Made by a program: the position numbers and the translations under genes | In this document: piece after piece, positions 25,648 through 33,429 of the stretch | How positions within the stretch are numbered: position 1 is the first letter of the stretch | How the letters are laid out: each line of letters starts with the position of its first letter | Assembly (NCBI GenBank): GCA_017502265.1 | Contig: JAFVVI010000042.1 | Coordinates: 1-42,700 of the forward strand | Reading direction: 5' to 3' | From: Oscillospiraceae bacterium | Lineage (GTDB): Bacteria > Bacillota > Clostridia > Oscillospirales > Oscillospiraceae | DNA length: 42,700 bases | Notes under the pieces: model-generated | The model's input: the letters and a program-made list of their open reading frames with translations, nothing else | The model's database searches: none | What the model was told of the DNA's origin: nothing

Positions 25648-26034
25648 TTACTTTTCGACAATCTCCAAAACTTCCATGGGGCAGGCCTTAACGCAGATAC
25701 CGCAGGCGATACATTTGCTGGTAGGACCTTCCTTGGGAGCGACCATTACCTTCATGGGGCAGATCTCCACACACTTGCCGCAGGCGGTGCAGAGCTTCTT
25801 GTTGATCATGTAAACACCGGTCTTGGGATTCTGGGTGATCGCGCCAGCCTCACAGACCTTAGCGCACTTGCCGCACTGGATACAGACCATAGGCTTGGCC
25901 GCGCCGTTCTTCTCAACAATCTGGATACAAGACAGGTCCTGATGGAACTCCTTATAGAATGCCTCGGAGCAGGCGGTGACGCACTGCAGACAAGCCATAC
26001 ACTCTACATCTTTTTTTACAACGAGCTTCTTCAT
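25648..26034 (-). CDS. Polyferredoxin with four 4Fe-4S cluster motifs
   Basis: A 128-residue iron-sulfur protein with four CxxCxxCxxxC motifs starting at C12, C51, C82 and C108, enough for four [4Fe-4S] clusters. The arrangement resembles electron-transfer subunits of the HycB/CooF/DmsB kind, but short and without a TAT signal, so it is cytosolic. Only the last two motifs end in Cys-Pro; the first two lack the proline. It probably carries electrons between ferredoxin-dependent oxidoreductases; no partner enzyme lies nearby. ATG 26034 (MKKLVVKKD) is preferred, although its AAGGAG is 11 bases away. Own promoter and terminator. Confidence 0.9.
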   Translation of the reverse strand: MKKLVVKKDVECMACLQCVTACSEAFYKEFHQDLSCIQIVEKNGAAKPMVCIQCGKCAKVCEAGAITQNPKTGVYMINKKLCTACGKCVEICPMKVMVAPKEGPTSKCIACGICVKACPMEVLEIVEK

Positions 26035-26071
26035 AGGAAAGAATTCTCCTTTATCATTAATTTTCCATACC

Positions 26072-26100
26072 ATTATACTCTAACAATTCCAAAATAGCAA
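26072..26100 (-). promoter_or_regulatory. Promoter for the ferredoxin gene
   Basis: On the minus strand TTGCTA (26100-26095), a 17-base spacer and TATAAT (26077-26072). Confidence 0.78.
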
Positions 26101-26228
26101 TGATTTATTTTAAAATTTTGTCACAAAATAAAGGATATTTGCCACACAAAAATGGTGTATATTTCCTGTCTAACCTGTGTATGCAGGGAAATACTAATCC
26201 TGCAATACAAAATTACAGGAGGAACCTT

Positions 26229-26522
26229 ATGAAAAAAATCACCATTTTGGCATTGTGCCTGGCTCTGGCGGCCTCTCTGTGCGCCTGCGGATGCACCAAT
26301 GAAACCCCGGCAACCACACCCTCTGTGAACACTACCCCCAACCAGACCGACAAAATGCCCACTGACACCATGACCATTCCCGTTCCAGAAACAAATATTC
26401 CCGATGCCAGCGTAGACGACTCTATGCCCGGCGGCATTACCGACGGAACAAACGGCGGCGCTAACGGCGACACCAACGGCGGCACAGGCCGGTCCGGCTT
26501 CCCTATGGGCGGCGTTCAATAA
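26229..26522 (+). CDS. Small secreted lipoprotein of low complexity
   Basis: A 97-residue protein. The N-terminus MKKITILALCLALAASLCAC is a lipoprotein signal with lipobox L17-C-A-C20, so C20 should be lipidated and the protein anchored outside the membrane. The rest is unstructured: Thr/Pro/Asn-rich, then a Gly-Asn-Gly-Gly segment (GGITDGTNGGANGDTNGG). I recognise no domain. ATG 26229 is set by AGGAGG 6 bases upstream; the frame is open earlier but has no start signal there. No clear promoter seen. It is followed by a hairpin shared with the convergent PyrF-like gene. Confidence 0.8.
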   Translation: MKKITILALCLALAASLCACGCTNETPATTPSVNTTPNQTDKMPTDTMTIPVPETNIPDASVDDSMPGGITDGTNGGANGDTNGGTGRSGFPMGGVQ

Positions 26523-26526
26523 GAAA

Positions 26527-26554
26527 AATCAGGGTGTTTACGCACCCTGATTTT
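26527..26554. terminator. Bidirectional terminator between convergent genes
   Basis: A perfect 10-bp stem (AATCAGGGTG / CACCCTGATT) with loop TTTACG, flanked by an A run and a T run. It ends the lipoprotein gene (+) and the PyrF-like gene (-). Confidence 0.88.
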
Positions 26555-26557
26555 CAT

Positions 26558-27415
26558 TTACAAAATATCCAGATAACGGGTCAGATTTTTCTTCATTTTC
26601 TCCGCTGCCAGAACAGCCAGCTCCACAGGATCTCCGCCCTCATCACGCCATGCGCCAACAACAGAATCGCCGGCGCAGGCTATAGCGCCGTGACCAAATT
26701 TATCAAAGGCCATAGAGCAGTTTTTCGCATTGGCGCCGGAATAGTCATAACCATCTATCAGCAGAAACATTGCAGGGTATTTGGTACGCAACTGCTGCAG
26801 CGTATCCCCAGAGGTGGCCGGACCAACACCGGCAATCCGGCTGTAGCCGCAACGGGCGATAATATCTTCGCCCAAGCGCTTTGCCATATCGGCTGCAACC
26901 GTATACACAAGCCGTGTGCCGGTGAGCAGGTCCTGAATTTCCGGAGCAGATTTGTTGCCTGTCCGCAGCACAAGAAACAGGTCCTGTTCATTTTTAGGAA
27001 GCAGTTCTGCAAAAGGCTTTATACCCTCACTGCCAATATAGCAATTCAGCAGCAGGCCATCAAATTTCCAATTCTTAGCAAGCTGCTCCGCGGCAAGGGT
27101 AGCCCCATTGGGCGTATAGATGGCAGGGCCGTCCAAAAGCACATAATAGTCCAGCGCGGATGCTGCATCCAGCAGCTCAGAAAGCGCCTTTACGCCTTCC
27201 GCGCCCGCTACAGCAAATGTACCAAAATCAAAACGAACGGCAGGCACAGTGTCCTTCAGAGCCGTCAGCAGCGCCTTTGTATATTGCAAATAGTCCCCGA
27301 TATCGCTGCCGGTTATCCGATAATCGGCCGGAATCGCAGAGATATCAAAAGAAAACAGGACCATAGACGGATTTTTCATTTTGCGGATCTTATTTTGCAG
27401 CTTATCCACCGACAT
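26558..27415 (-). CDS. PyrF-like protein (OMP decarboxylase fold) lacking the catalytic residues
   Basis: A 285-residue protein that follows type-2 orotidine-5'-phosphate decarboxylase from end to end: DKLQNKIRKMKNPSMVL at the N-terminus, DYYVLLDG at 89-96, LLLNCYIGSEGIKPF, and a C-terminal LLIDGYDYSGANA that parallels the enzyme's IPGYGAQGG loop. The catalytic D-x-K-x-x-D of the real enzyme (DGKRGDI) is replaced by D95-G-P-A-I-Y100, so the Lys and second Asp are gone. The phosphate-binding Arg near the end is also not visible. The product is therefore probably not a decarboxylase but a binding or regulatory relative. Expressed alone from its own promoter, with no pyr genes nearby. Homology by eye is good; function unknown. 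Confidence 0.75.
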   Translation of the reverse strand: MSVDKLQNKIRKMKNPSMVLFSFDISAIPADYRITGSDIGDYLQYTKALLTALKDTVPAVRFDFGTFAVAGAEGVKALSELLDAASALDYYVLLDGPAIYTPNGATLAAEQLAKNWKFDGLLLNCYIGSEGIKPFAELLPKNEQDLFLVLRTGNKSAPEIQDLLTGTRLVYTVAADMAKRLGEDIIARCGYSRIAGVGPATSGDTLQQLRTKYPAMFLLIDGYDYSGANAKNCSMAFDKFGHGAIACAGDSVVGAWRDEGGDPVELAVLAAEKMKKNLTRYLDIL

Positions 27416-27435
27416 AAAATCACCCTTTTTCTTTT

Positions 27436-27463
27436 ATTATACCATACATTTCCACAAATGCAA
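27436..27463 (-). promoter_or_regulatory. Promoter for the PyrF-like gene
   Basis: On the minus strand TTGCAT (27463-27458), a 16-base spacer and TATAAT (27441-27436), 20 bases before the start codon. Confidence 0.7.
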
Positions 27464-27533
27464 AGGTGAGAAACCTTTCCAATCGTGTTTTTTTGACATT
27501 TGGGAACACTAATGGCGAAAGGAGGCGAGAAAT

Positions 27534-27710
27534 ATGACAGTTAAAGGTCTGGCTGTTGCTTTAGGCGTGGGCGCTGCCGCAGGCGCAGTGGCGATCCTGG
27601 CTATGCCGAAAAGCAATCCCACCCGCCGTCTGGCCGCCAAAGCTGCCGACAAGGTAGAAGATATGGCTTGGAAGGTTTCCAGCAAAATCACAGACGAGTT
27701 CGATCTGTAA
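27534..27710 (+). CDS. 58-residue membrane-anchored protein, unknown
   Basis: A small gene with GGAGG 8 bases before ATG 27534 and a terminator directly after its TAA. The protein has one Gly/Ala-rich hydrophobic segment (VALGVGAAAGAVAILAMP), then a charged tail (NPTRRLAAKAADKVEDMAWK) predicted as amphipathic helix, ending DEFDL. The pattern of a glycine-zipper helix followed by a charged helix resembles YtxH-like small proteins, but I cannot assign a family. An overlapping ATG at 27512 gives only ten codons and is rejected. It is opposite in direction to both flanking genes. Confidence 0.75.
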   Translation: MTVKGLAVALGVGAAAGAVAILAMPKSNPTRRLAAKAADKVEDMAWKVSSKITDEFDL

Positions 27711-27713
27711 AAA

Positions 27714-27748
27714 ACGAAGGCAGACACAAAATGTCTGCCTTCGTAATT
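27714..27748. terminator. Bidirectional terminator after the 58-residue gene and the Clp gene
   Basis: A perfect 13-bp stem (ACGAAGGCAGACA / TGTCTGCCTTCGT) with loop CAAAA, with AAAA before and AATTTATTT after. It overlaps the end of the leftward Clp ATPase gene. Confidence 0.85.
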
Positions 27749-30027
27749 TATTTGGTTTTTATGACAATTTCGTCGTTTTCTGTGGAGATATGCAGTGCAG
27801 AAATAGGATTTTCGAAAGAATCGATAATCTTCTCGCTGATGGGATCTTCCAGACTTTTCTGAATCTCCCGGCGCAGGTTTCGGGCGCCGTAGGTGACAGA
27901 AAACGCCTTCTTGACCAGATAATCCCGGACACTGTCGTCCCAGGTAAGGGTCAGCTCGCGGGACAGAAGACTATCCCGCAGTTCTGCCAGCATAATGTCC
28001 GCAATACCAAGGAAATTCTCCTCTGTCAGACGGTTGAAGGTGATGATCTCATCCACCCGGTTGATAAACTCAGGGCGGAGGAATTCCTTCAGGGCATTCA
28101 TGGTTTTTTCCTTGACCATATCGTTATCGGTGCGGCCAAAACCCAAGCCCCCTACCCTACCCTCAGAGCCGGCATTGGAGGTCATCACAATAACGGTATT
28201 TTCAAAATTTACCACACGGCCCTGGGCATCGGTAATGCGGCCGTCATCCAGCACCTGCAGCAGGATATTCAGCACATCCGGGTGGGCCTTTTCAATCTCA
28301 TCGAACAGAACAACCGCATAGGGTCTGCGACGGATTTTCTCCGTCAACTGGCCGGCCTCATCATAACCCACATAGCCGGGAGGCGAGCCGATCAGCTTGG
28401 ACACGGTATGCTTTTCCATAAACTCCGACATATCCAGCCGGATCAGCGAGTCCACAGAATCAAACAGGTCATTGGCAAGGCACTTGACCAGCTCCGTCTT
28501 ACCCACACCAGTGGGGCCTACAAAGATAAAGGACACCGGTTTTTTCTTGGGGCTGATGCCCACCCGGTTTCTGCGGATTGCCCGGGCAACGGCCTCCACT
28601 GCCTCGTCCTGGCCAACGATATGCTCTTTCAGCCGGTCGGCAAGACCCTTAATCTGCTTATATTCCTGAGCCTTGATCTTGCTGGCAGGAATCTTGGTCC
28701 AAAGCTCAATGATCCGGGCCAGATTTTCAATGGTAACGGCAGGCGCCGGGATTTTCTCCAGCTCCTCAATTTCCTGCGTAACCTGCATCAGACGGCTGCG
28801 GAGATTTGCGATCGCTTCGTAATCAACATTCTCCGTATCCTCATTCAGCTTTTGCAGATCCTCCGTGAAATCAGCACGAATTTTTCGCAGTCTTGCCAGT
28901 TCATTGATCTCCTTGCTGCGCAGATTCAGATCGGAACAGGCCTCGTCCAGCAGGTCAATGGCCTTATCCGGCAGGAATCGGTCTGTAATATACCGCTCGG
29001 AGAGTATCACGCACTGCCGGGCAATCTCCGGAGAGATCGTAACCCCATGGAAATCTGCATAACTTTTGGCAATACCCTGCATAATCTGGCAAGCCTCTTC
29101 CATGGAGGGCTCATTCACCGTCACGGGTTGGAAACGGCGCTCCAGAGCCGCATCCTTTTCAATATGCTTGCGGTACTCATTAAAGGTAGTCGCGCCGATC
29201 ACCTGAATCTCGCCTCGGGACAGGGCGGGTTTGAGGATATTGGCGGCATTCATAGAGCCCTCAGCATCGCCGGCGCCCACCAGGTTATGCACCTCATCGA
29301 TCACCAAAATGATATTGCCGCAGGCTTTGATTTCTGTAATCAGACTCTTCATGCGGCTCTCAAATTGGCCGCGGAACTGGGTGCCGGCCACCAAAGCGGT
29401 CAGGTCCAACAAAAAGACCTCTTTATCCCGCAGCTTATAGGGCACATCGCCGGCGGCGATTCGCTGGGCAAGGCCCTCTGCGATTGCGGTTTTACCCACA
29501 CCGGGCTCACCGATCAGGCAGGGGTTATTCTTCTGCCGACGATTGAGAATCTGGATCACACGCTCCGTCTCCACATCCCGGCCAATGACCTTATCCAGCT
29601 TGCCCTCCCGGGCGCGGCCGGTAAGATTCATGCAGTAACTGTCCAGGAATTTATGCTTTTTGCTGCCCTTGGATTTAGGCTTTTCCGACTCTTCTTCATC
29701 CTGCTTCTGGGCAGGCTGATCCTCTTTCTTGCCGCCCATACTCTCCATCAGCTGATTAAACAGCGGGAATGTGGCGGTACGGCTTTCCGGCTCATCATGA
29801 TCTTCGTTGTCCAGTTGGCCGAACATACTGCTCATTTCATCGGACAGAGATTCCAGATCATCCTCAGAAAAGCCCATCTGCTTCACAGCCGCTTCGATCT
29901 GGGGAATCCCCAGACTGCGGGCGCATTTGAGGCAATATCCCTCGTTCATAGTCACGCCGTTTTCAATCTTGGTTATAAAGACAACGGCCATATTTTTCTT
30001 ACATTTTGTACACAATTTTGGCTGCAT
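27748..30027 (-). CDS. ClpC/ClpA-type AAA+ unfoldase with N-terminal zinc finger
   Basis: A 759-residue Hsp100 ATPase. Instead of the usual Clp N-domain repeats, it begins with a treble-clef-like zinc finger (C6-TK-C9 ... C32-LK-C35) like the N-terminus of McsA, then an acidic/Gln-rich linker to ~residue 125. Two AAA+ modules follow: Walker A GEPGVGKT (173-180) with LVIDEVH, and GPTGVGKTE with [21 protein letters not shown] supplies the LGF tripeptide of the ClpP-docking loop, so it should feed a ClpP protease. A middle coiled region (~380-440) is present. ATG 30027 is favoured because the Cys motif starts at once; its ribosome binding site (AAAGG, 13 bases away) is poor. Last gene of a long leftward run. 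Confidence 0.9.
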   Translation of the reverse strand: MQPKLCTKCKKNMAVVFITKIENGVTMNEGYCLKCARSLGIPQIEAAVKQMGFSEDDLESLSDEMSSMFGQLDNEDHDEPESRTATFPLFNQLMESMGGKKEDQPAQKQDEEESEKPKSKGSKKHKFLDSYCMNLTGRAREGKLDKVIGRDVETERVIQILNRRQKNNPCLIGEPGVGKTAIAEGLAQRIAAGDVPYKLRDKEVFLLDLTALVAGTQFRGQFESRMKSLITEIKACGNIILVIDEVHNLVGAGDAEGSMNAANILKPALSRGEIQVIGATTFNEYRKHIEKDAALERRFQPVTVNEPSMEEACQIMQGIAKSYADFHGVTISPEIARQCVILSERYITDRFLPDKAIDLLDEACSDLNLRSKEINELARLRKIRADFTEDLQKLNEDTENVDYEAIANLRSRLMQVTQEIEELEKIPAPAVTIENLARIIELWTKIPASKIKAQEYKQIKGLADRLKEHIVGQDEAVEAVARAIRRNRVGISPKKKPVSFIFVGPTGVGKTELVKCLANDLFDSVDSLIRLDMSEFMEKHTVSKLIGSPPGYVGYDEAGQLTEKIRRRPYAVVLFDEIEKAHPDVLNILLQVLDDGRITDAQGRVVNFENTVIVMTSNAGSEGRVGGLGFGRTDNDMVKEKTMNALKEFLRPEFINRVDEIITFNRLTEENFLGIADIMLAELRDSLLSRELTLTWDDSVRDYLVKKAFSVTYGARNLRREIQKSLEDPISEKIIDSFENPISALHISTENDEIVIKTK

Positions 30028-30102
30028 ACGCTTTTCACAACCTTTCTTCCGGTAGGATACCACAATTTCACCGGAAAAGGAAAAACAATTTATGAATTTT
30101 CG

Positions 30103-30873
30103 TCAATTGTCAGGATATTCAAATTGATCCACACCGTCATCATACCACAGGTGGGTCATGTACAGGCCGCCCGGCGGCACGGTAGGACCGGCGGCGGTGC
30201 GGTTGCCGCTTTCAAGAATTTCACCGATCTCCTCCGGGCGGATCTTGCCTTCGGCGGCATAGACCACAGTACCGGCCATAGCTCGGGCCATATTATAAAG
30301 AAATCCGTTGGCGCAGACCTTCAGTTCAATGATATTCCCCTTCCGCTCCACATTGTAATAATATACGGTGCGGATCGTAGATTTTACATCCGTTCCCACA
30401 CTGCGGACTGCCGCAAAATCGTGGGTGCCCACAAACTGATCTGCCGCGGCCTGCATAATTTTTTCATCCAGATGCTTGGGGTAAAACCAGGCCCGGTTCA
30501 CATAGAAGGGGTCACGGACCCGGGAATTATAAATGGTATAGGTGTATTCCTTACGGACACAGGATCCGATAGCGTTGAAGTTTTCATTCACTTCCATAGC
30601 CTTATTGACCACGATGTCCACAGGCAGATGGGTATTGAGGGCATAGGGCAGCCGCTCCACAGGAATGGTAGATTCCGTACGGAAATTGGCCACATAGTAG
30701 CGAGCGTGAACACCCGCATCGGTACGGCCACAGCCGGTGACATGGACCGGGTGTCCTACCACCATTTCCGCAGCTTTTTGCAGAGTCTGCTGGACAGTAG
30801 GCAGATTTTTCTGCATCTGCCAGCCGTGGTAAGCAGTTCCCTCATAGGTTAAAAACAGAGCAATATTACGCAT
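30103..30873 (-). CDS. truA: tRNA pseudouridine(38-40) synthase
   Basis: A 256-residue enzyme forming pseudouridine in the anticodon arm. The N-terminus has LFLTYEGTAYHGWQMQ and the catalytic Asp is in GCGRTDAGVHA. RKEYTYTIYN and FLYNMARAMAGTV are further family motifs. ATG 30873 has GAGGA 4-5 bases upstream. It starts 7 bases after the ecfT stop, the common Firmicutes order ecfA1-ecfA2-ecfT-truA; the rplM-rpsI that often follow are replaced by the Clp ATPase gene. Confidence 0.96.
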   Translation of the reverse strand: MRNIALFLTYEGTAYHGWQMQKNLPTVQQTLQKAAEMVVGHPVHVTGCGRTDAGVHARYYVANFRTESTIPVERLPYALNTHLPVDIVVNKAMEVNENFNAIGSCVRKEYTYTIYNSRVRDPFYVNRAWFYPKHLDEKIMQAAADQFVGTHDFAAVRSVGTDVKSTIRTVYYYNVERKGNIIELKVCANGFLYNMARAMAGTVVYAAEGKIRPEEIGEILESGNRTAAGPTVPPGGLYMTHLWYDDGVDQFEYPDN

Positions 30874-30880
30874 AATTTCC

Positions 30881-31687
30881 TCACAGGCCAACACTTGAAA
30901 CGATCGCCTGCACACAAAGCAGGGCCGTCAGCAGTAAAAAGGCGCAATAATCCGGCCGCTTCAGCCGCAAAAGCTTCATCTTGGTACGGCCATCACCGCC
31001 GTGGTAGCACCTACACTCCATTGCCGTTGCCAGTTCATCCGCCCTGCGGAATGCGCTGATAAACAGCGGCACCAAAATGGGCACAAGGGCCTTTACCCGT
31101 TTCATCAGGCTGCCACTTTCAAAGTCCGCGCCTCTTGCTTTCTGAGCAGAAATGATCTTGTCAGTCTCCTCAATCAAAGTAGGGATAAACCGCAAAGCGA
31201 TGCACATCATCATGGACAGTTCGTGGACCGGCATACGAAGCTTTTTTAAGGGGCTGAGCAGAGACTCCAGTCCGTCCGTCAAGCTGATGGGCGACGTGGT
31301 ATAGGTGAGCAAAAAAGTGGCTGAGATCAGCATCAGAATCCGCACAACCATAAAGATCGCGCGGGTAATGCCCTCCAGAGTGATTGTAATTCTCCAAAAG
31401 GATACCAGCACCCGCTCGCCGCCGGTAAAGAACAGATTCAGAATACCTGTAAAAATCAGCACAAATACCAGCGGTTTCATACCCCGGACGATAGCCTTTA
31501 AGGGGATTTGGGATACAGCAATGCTCACCGCCAAAAAGCCGAAGGCAATGGCATAGGTAAGCCAGCTGCCGGCTGTAAAGAGCGCTACAATATAGACGAT
31601 CAAGGCGATCAGCTTGGTGCGGGGATCCAATCGGTGAACAACAGAATTTCCCGGGAAATACTGTCCTAAAGTAATATCTTTAAGCAT
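30881..31687 (-). CDS. ecfT: ECF transporter transmembrane subunit EcfT
   Basis: A 268-residue integral membrane protein with five or six helices, the scaffold of energy-coupling-factor vitamin importers. The coupling-helix motifs that contact the ATPases are visible: AQKARGADF (canonical Ala-Arg-Gly) and AMECRCYHGGDGRTK (second motif, variant Cys-Arg-Cys instead of Ala-Arg-Gly). DPRTKLIALIVYIVALF at the N-terminus is also conserved. ATG 31687 has GGAGGG 8 bases upstream; ATG 31693 would be too close. It overlaps ecfA2 by 8 bases. No S-component is local, so it probably serves several scattered S-subunits. Confidence 0.94.
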   Translation of the reverse strand: MLKDITLGQYFPGNSVVHRLDPRTKLIALIVYIVALFTAGSWLTYAIAFGFLAVSIAVSQIPLKAIVRGMKPLVFVLIFTGILNLFFTGGERVLVSFWRITITLEGITRAIFMVVRILMLISATFLLTYTTSPISLTDGLESLLSPLKKLRMPVHELSMMMCIALRFIPTLIEETDKIISAQKARGADFESGSLMKRVKALVPILVPLFISAFRRADELATAMECRCYHGGDGRTKMKLLRLKRPDYCAFLLLTALLCVQAIVSSVGL

Positions 31688-32543
31688 GGGCATTTCCCTC
31701 CTTGATCCGGCGCAGCTCCGCAGCCGCCTGCTCTAAGGTATATACCTGATTCACAGGGATACCCATCGCCTGCAGACGGAGAAAAAGCCTTGTCACATCC
31801 GGAATATCCAGGCCCATATCCACCAACTCTCCGGCGCGGGCAAATACCTCCAGAGGCGTACCGTCCATAGCAAGATTAGAATCGTTCAGCACCAGCAGAC
31901 GGGAAGCCAGACGAGCCACATCACTCATAGAGTGGCTGACCATCAGAATGGCGGCATTTTTTGCCTTGCGGTAGGCCTCAATATTGCGGAGGATCTCCTC
32001 CCTGCCCTCCGGATCAAGACCGGCGGTAGGCTCGTCCAGAATCAGCACCTCCGGCTCCATGGCAATCACACCGGCAATGGCCACACGGCGTTTCTGACCG
32101 CCGGACAAGTCAAAGGGCGATACCTCCAGCTGGGCATCGGTAAGGCCCACAAAGCCGGCCGCTTCCCGCACCCGGCGATCCACTTCCTCCGGGGACAGGC
32201 CCATATTCTTTGGGCCAAAGGCAATATCTTTATAGACCGTTTCCTCGAAAAGCTGATACTCCGGGTACTGGAATACCAATCCCACACGGAAGCGGGCCTG
32301 TCGGGTCAGCTTTTTGTCGGCCCAGATATCCTTTCCGTCCAACAGAATTTTGCCGGAAGTAGGCTTCAAAAGGCCGTTCAAATGCTGCATAAGAGTGGAC
32401 TTACCGGAGCCGGTATGTCCAATAACACCGATAAATTCCCCCGGCATCACACTGAAAGACACATCATCCAGCGCTGTATGGGCAAAGGGCGTACCGATGC
32501 TGTAAGTATAATGTAGGTTTTGGACCTGCAAAATAGGTGTCAA
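31680..32543 (-). CDS. ecfA2: ECF transporter ATPase EcfA2
   Basis: A 287-residue ABC ATPase. Walker A GHTGSGKST, Q-loop FQYPEYQLFEETV, signature LSGGQKRR, Walker B VLILDEPTAGLD and H-switch SHSM are all present. The C-terminal extension (LFLRLQAMGIPVNQVYTLEQ) is typical of the ECF pair. The start is TTG 32543, supported by AGGAGG 7 bases upstream. It follows ecfA1 by 19 bases. It powers vitamin uptake together with EcfA1 and EcfT. Confidence 0.95.
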   Translation of the reverse strand: MTPILQVQNLHYTYSIGTPFAHTALDDVSFSVMPGEFIGVIGHTGSGKSTLMQHLNGLLKPTSGKILLDGKDIWADKKLTRQARFRVGLVFQYPEYQLFEETVYKDIAFGPKNMGLSPEEVDRRVREAAGFVGLTDAQLEVSPFDLSGGQKRRVAIAGVIAMEPEVLILDEPTAGLDPEGREEILRNIEAYRKAKNAAILMVSHSMSDVARLASRLLVLNDSNLAMDGTPLEVFARAGELVDMGLDIPDVTRLFLRLQAMGIPVNQVYTLEQAAAELRRIKEGNAHA

Positions 32544-32562
32544 TTTTCTAACCTCCTGTGGG

Positions 32563-33411
32563 TCAGGCCTTTAACACATCATAAAGTACCTGCGCACATT
32601 CTTCTATATCTAAGCTGTCCAGGGGCAAAGAGAATCCCTGTGTATTCAAGTCGTGGCACAGTTCCACAGTCTCCGGGGCTGCAAGGCCCATTTCGTGAAG
32701 CTTGTCCACCTGAGAAAACACCTGCTTGGGTGTGCCGTCCAACGCAATTTGGCCCTTATCCAGCACCACCACCCGCTGAGCCAGGGCGGCCTCATTCATA
32801 TGGTGGGTAATCAGCACTACGGTGATCCCTTTTTCTTTATTCAGCCGCAACACGGTATCCATAACCTCCCGTCGGCCTTTGGGGTCCAGCATTGCTGTGG
32901 GCTCGTCCAGCACGATGCACTTAGGCTCCATTGCGATCACACCGGCAATGGCCACCCGTTGCTTCTGACCGCCGGACAGAAGATGGGGCGCGTGGTTACG
33001 GTATTCATACATTCCCACCTGCTTCAGCGCAGCATCCACCCGCTGGCGAATCACCGGCGCAGCAACACCCAGATTTTCCGGACCGAAGGCCACATCTTCT
33101 TCCACCACATTGGCAACAATCTGATTGTCGGGATTCTGAAACACCATTCCTACGGTCTTACGGATGGCAATCAGCCTTTCTGCATCGGCAGTGTTCATAC
33201 CGCCCACATAGACCTTGCCGCCGCAGGGCAGCAGGATACTGTTAAAATGCTTGGCAAGGGTGGATTTTCCGCAGCCGTTACTGCCAAGGACCGCCACGAA
33301 AGAACCTTCCTCCACAGTTAAGTTCAAGTCCTCAAACACAGGGACGCCGGGTGCGTCGGACACGCCCGGATAAGTATACGATAAATGCTCAACAGAAATC
33401 GTTGTGCTCAA
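32563..33411 (-). CDS. ecfA1: ECF transporter ATPase EcfA1
   Basis: A 282-residue ABC ATPase, first of the pair. Walker A GSNGCGKST, Q-loop FQNPDNQIVANVVEEDVAFG, signature LSGGQKQR, Walker B CIVLDEPTAMLD and H-switch THHM are complete. The FQNPDNQ Q-loop points to EcfA1 rather than EcfA2. The start is TTG 33411 with GGAGGG 6 bases upstream, so both ATPase genes use TTG, which may balance or restrain their output. It follows the methyltransferase gene by 18 bases. Confidence 0.95.
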   Translation of the reverse strand: MSTTISVEHLSYTYPGVSDAPGVPVFEDLNLTVEEGSFVAVLGSNGCGKSTLAKHFNSILLPCGGKVYVGGMNTADAERLIAIRKTVGMVFQNPDNQIVANVVEEDVAFGPENLGVAAPVIRQRVDAALKQVGMYEYRNHAPHLLSGGQKQRVAIAGVIAMEPKCIVLDEPTAMLDPKGRREVMDTVLRLNKEKGITVVLITHHMNEAALAQRVVVLDKGQIALDGTPKQVFSQVDKLHEMGLAAPETVELCHDLNTQGFSLPLDSLDIEECAQVLYDVLKA

Positions 33412-33429
33412 AGCTTTCCCTCCAACACA

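Noticed and set aside
26558-27415. Calling this gene functional pyrF
   Set aside because: The catalytic Lys and second Asp are missing and no pyrimidine genes are adjacent.
27493-27498. TTGACA as -35 of the 58-residue gene
   Set aside because: No acceptable -10 at 16-18 bases; the position falls in the ribosome binding site region.
27790-30852. A very long open frame (~1020 codons) antisense to the Clp ATPase and truA
   Set aside because: It mirrors the reading frame of two well-recognised genes, has low-complexity unrecognisable sequence and no ribosome binding site. It is a by-product of codon bias on the other strand.
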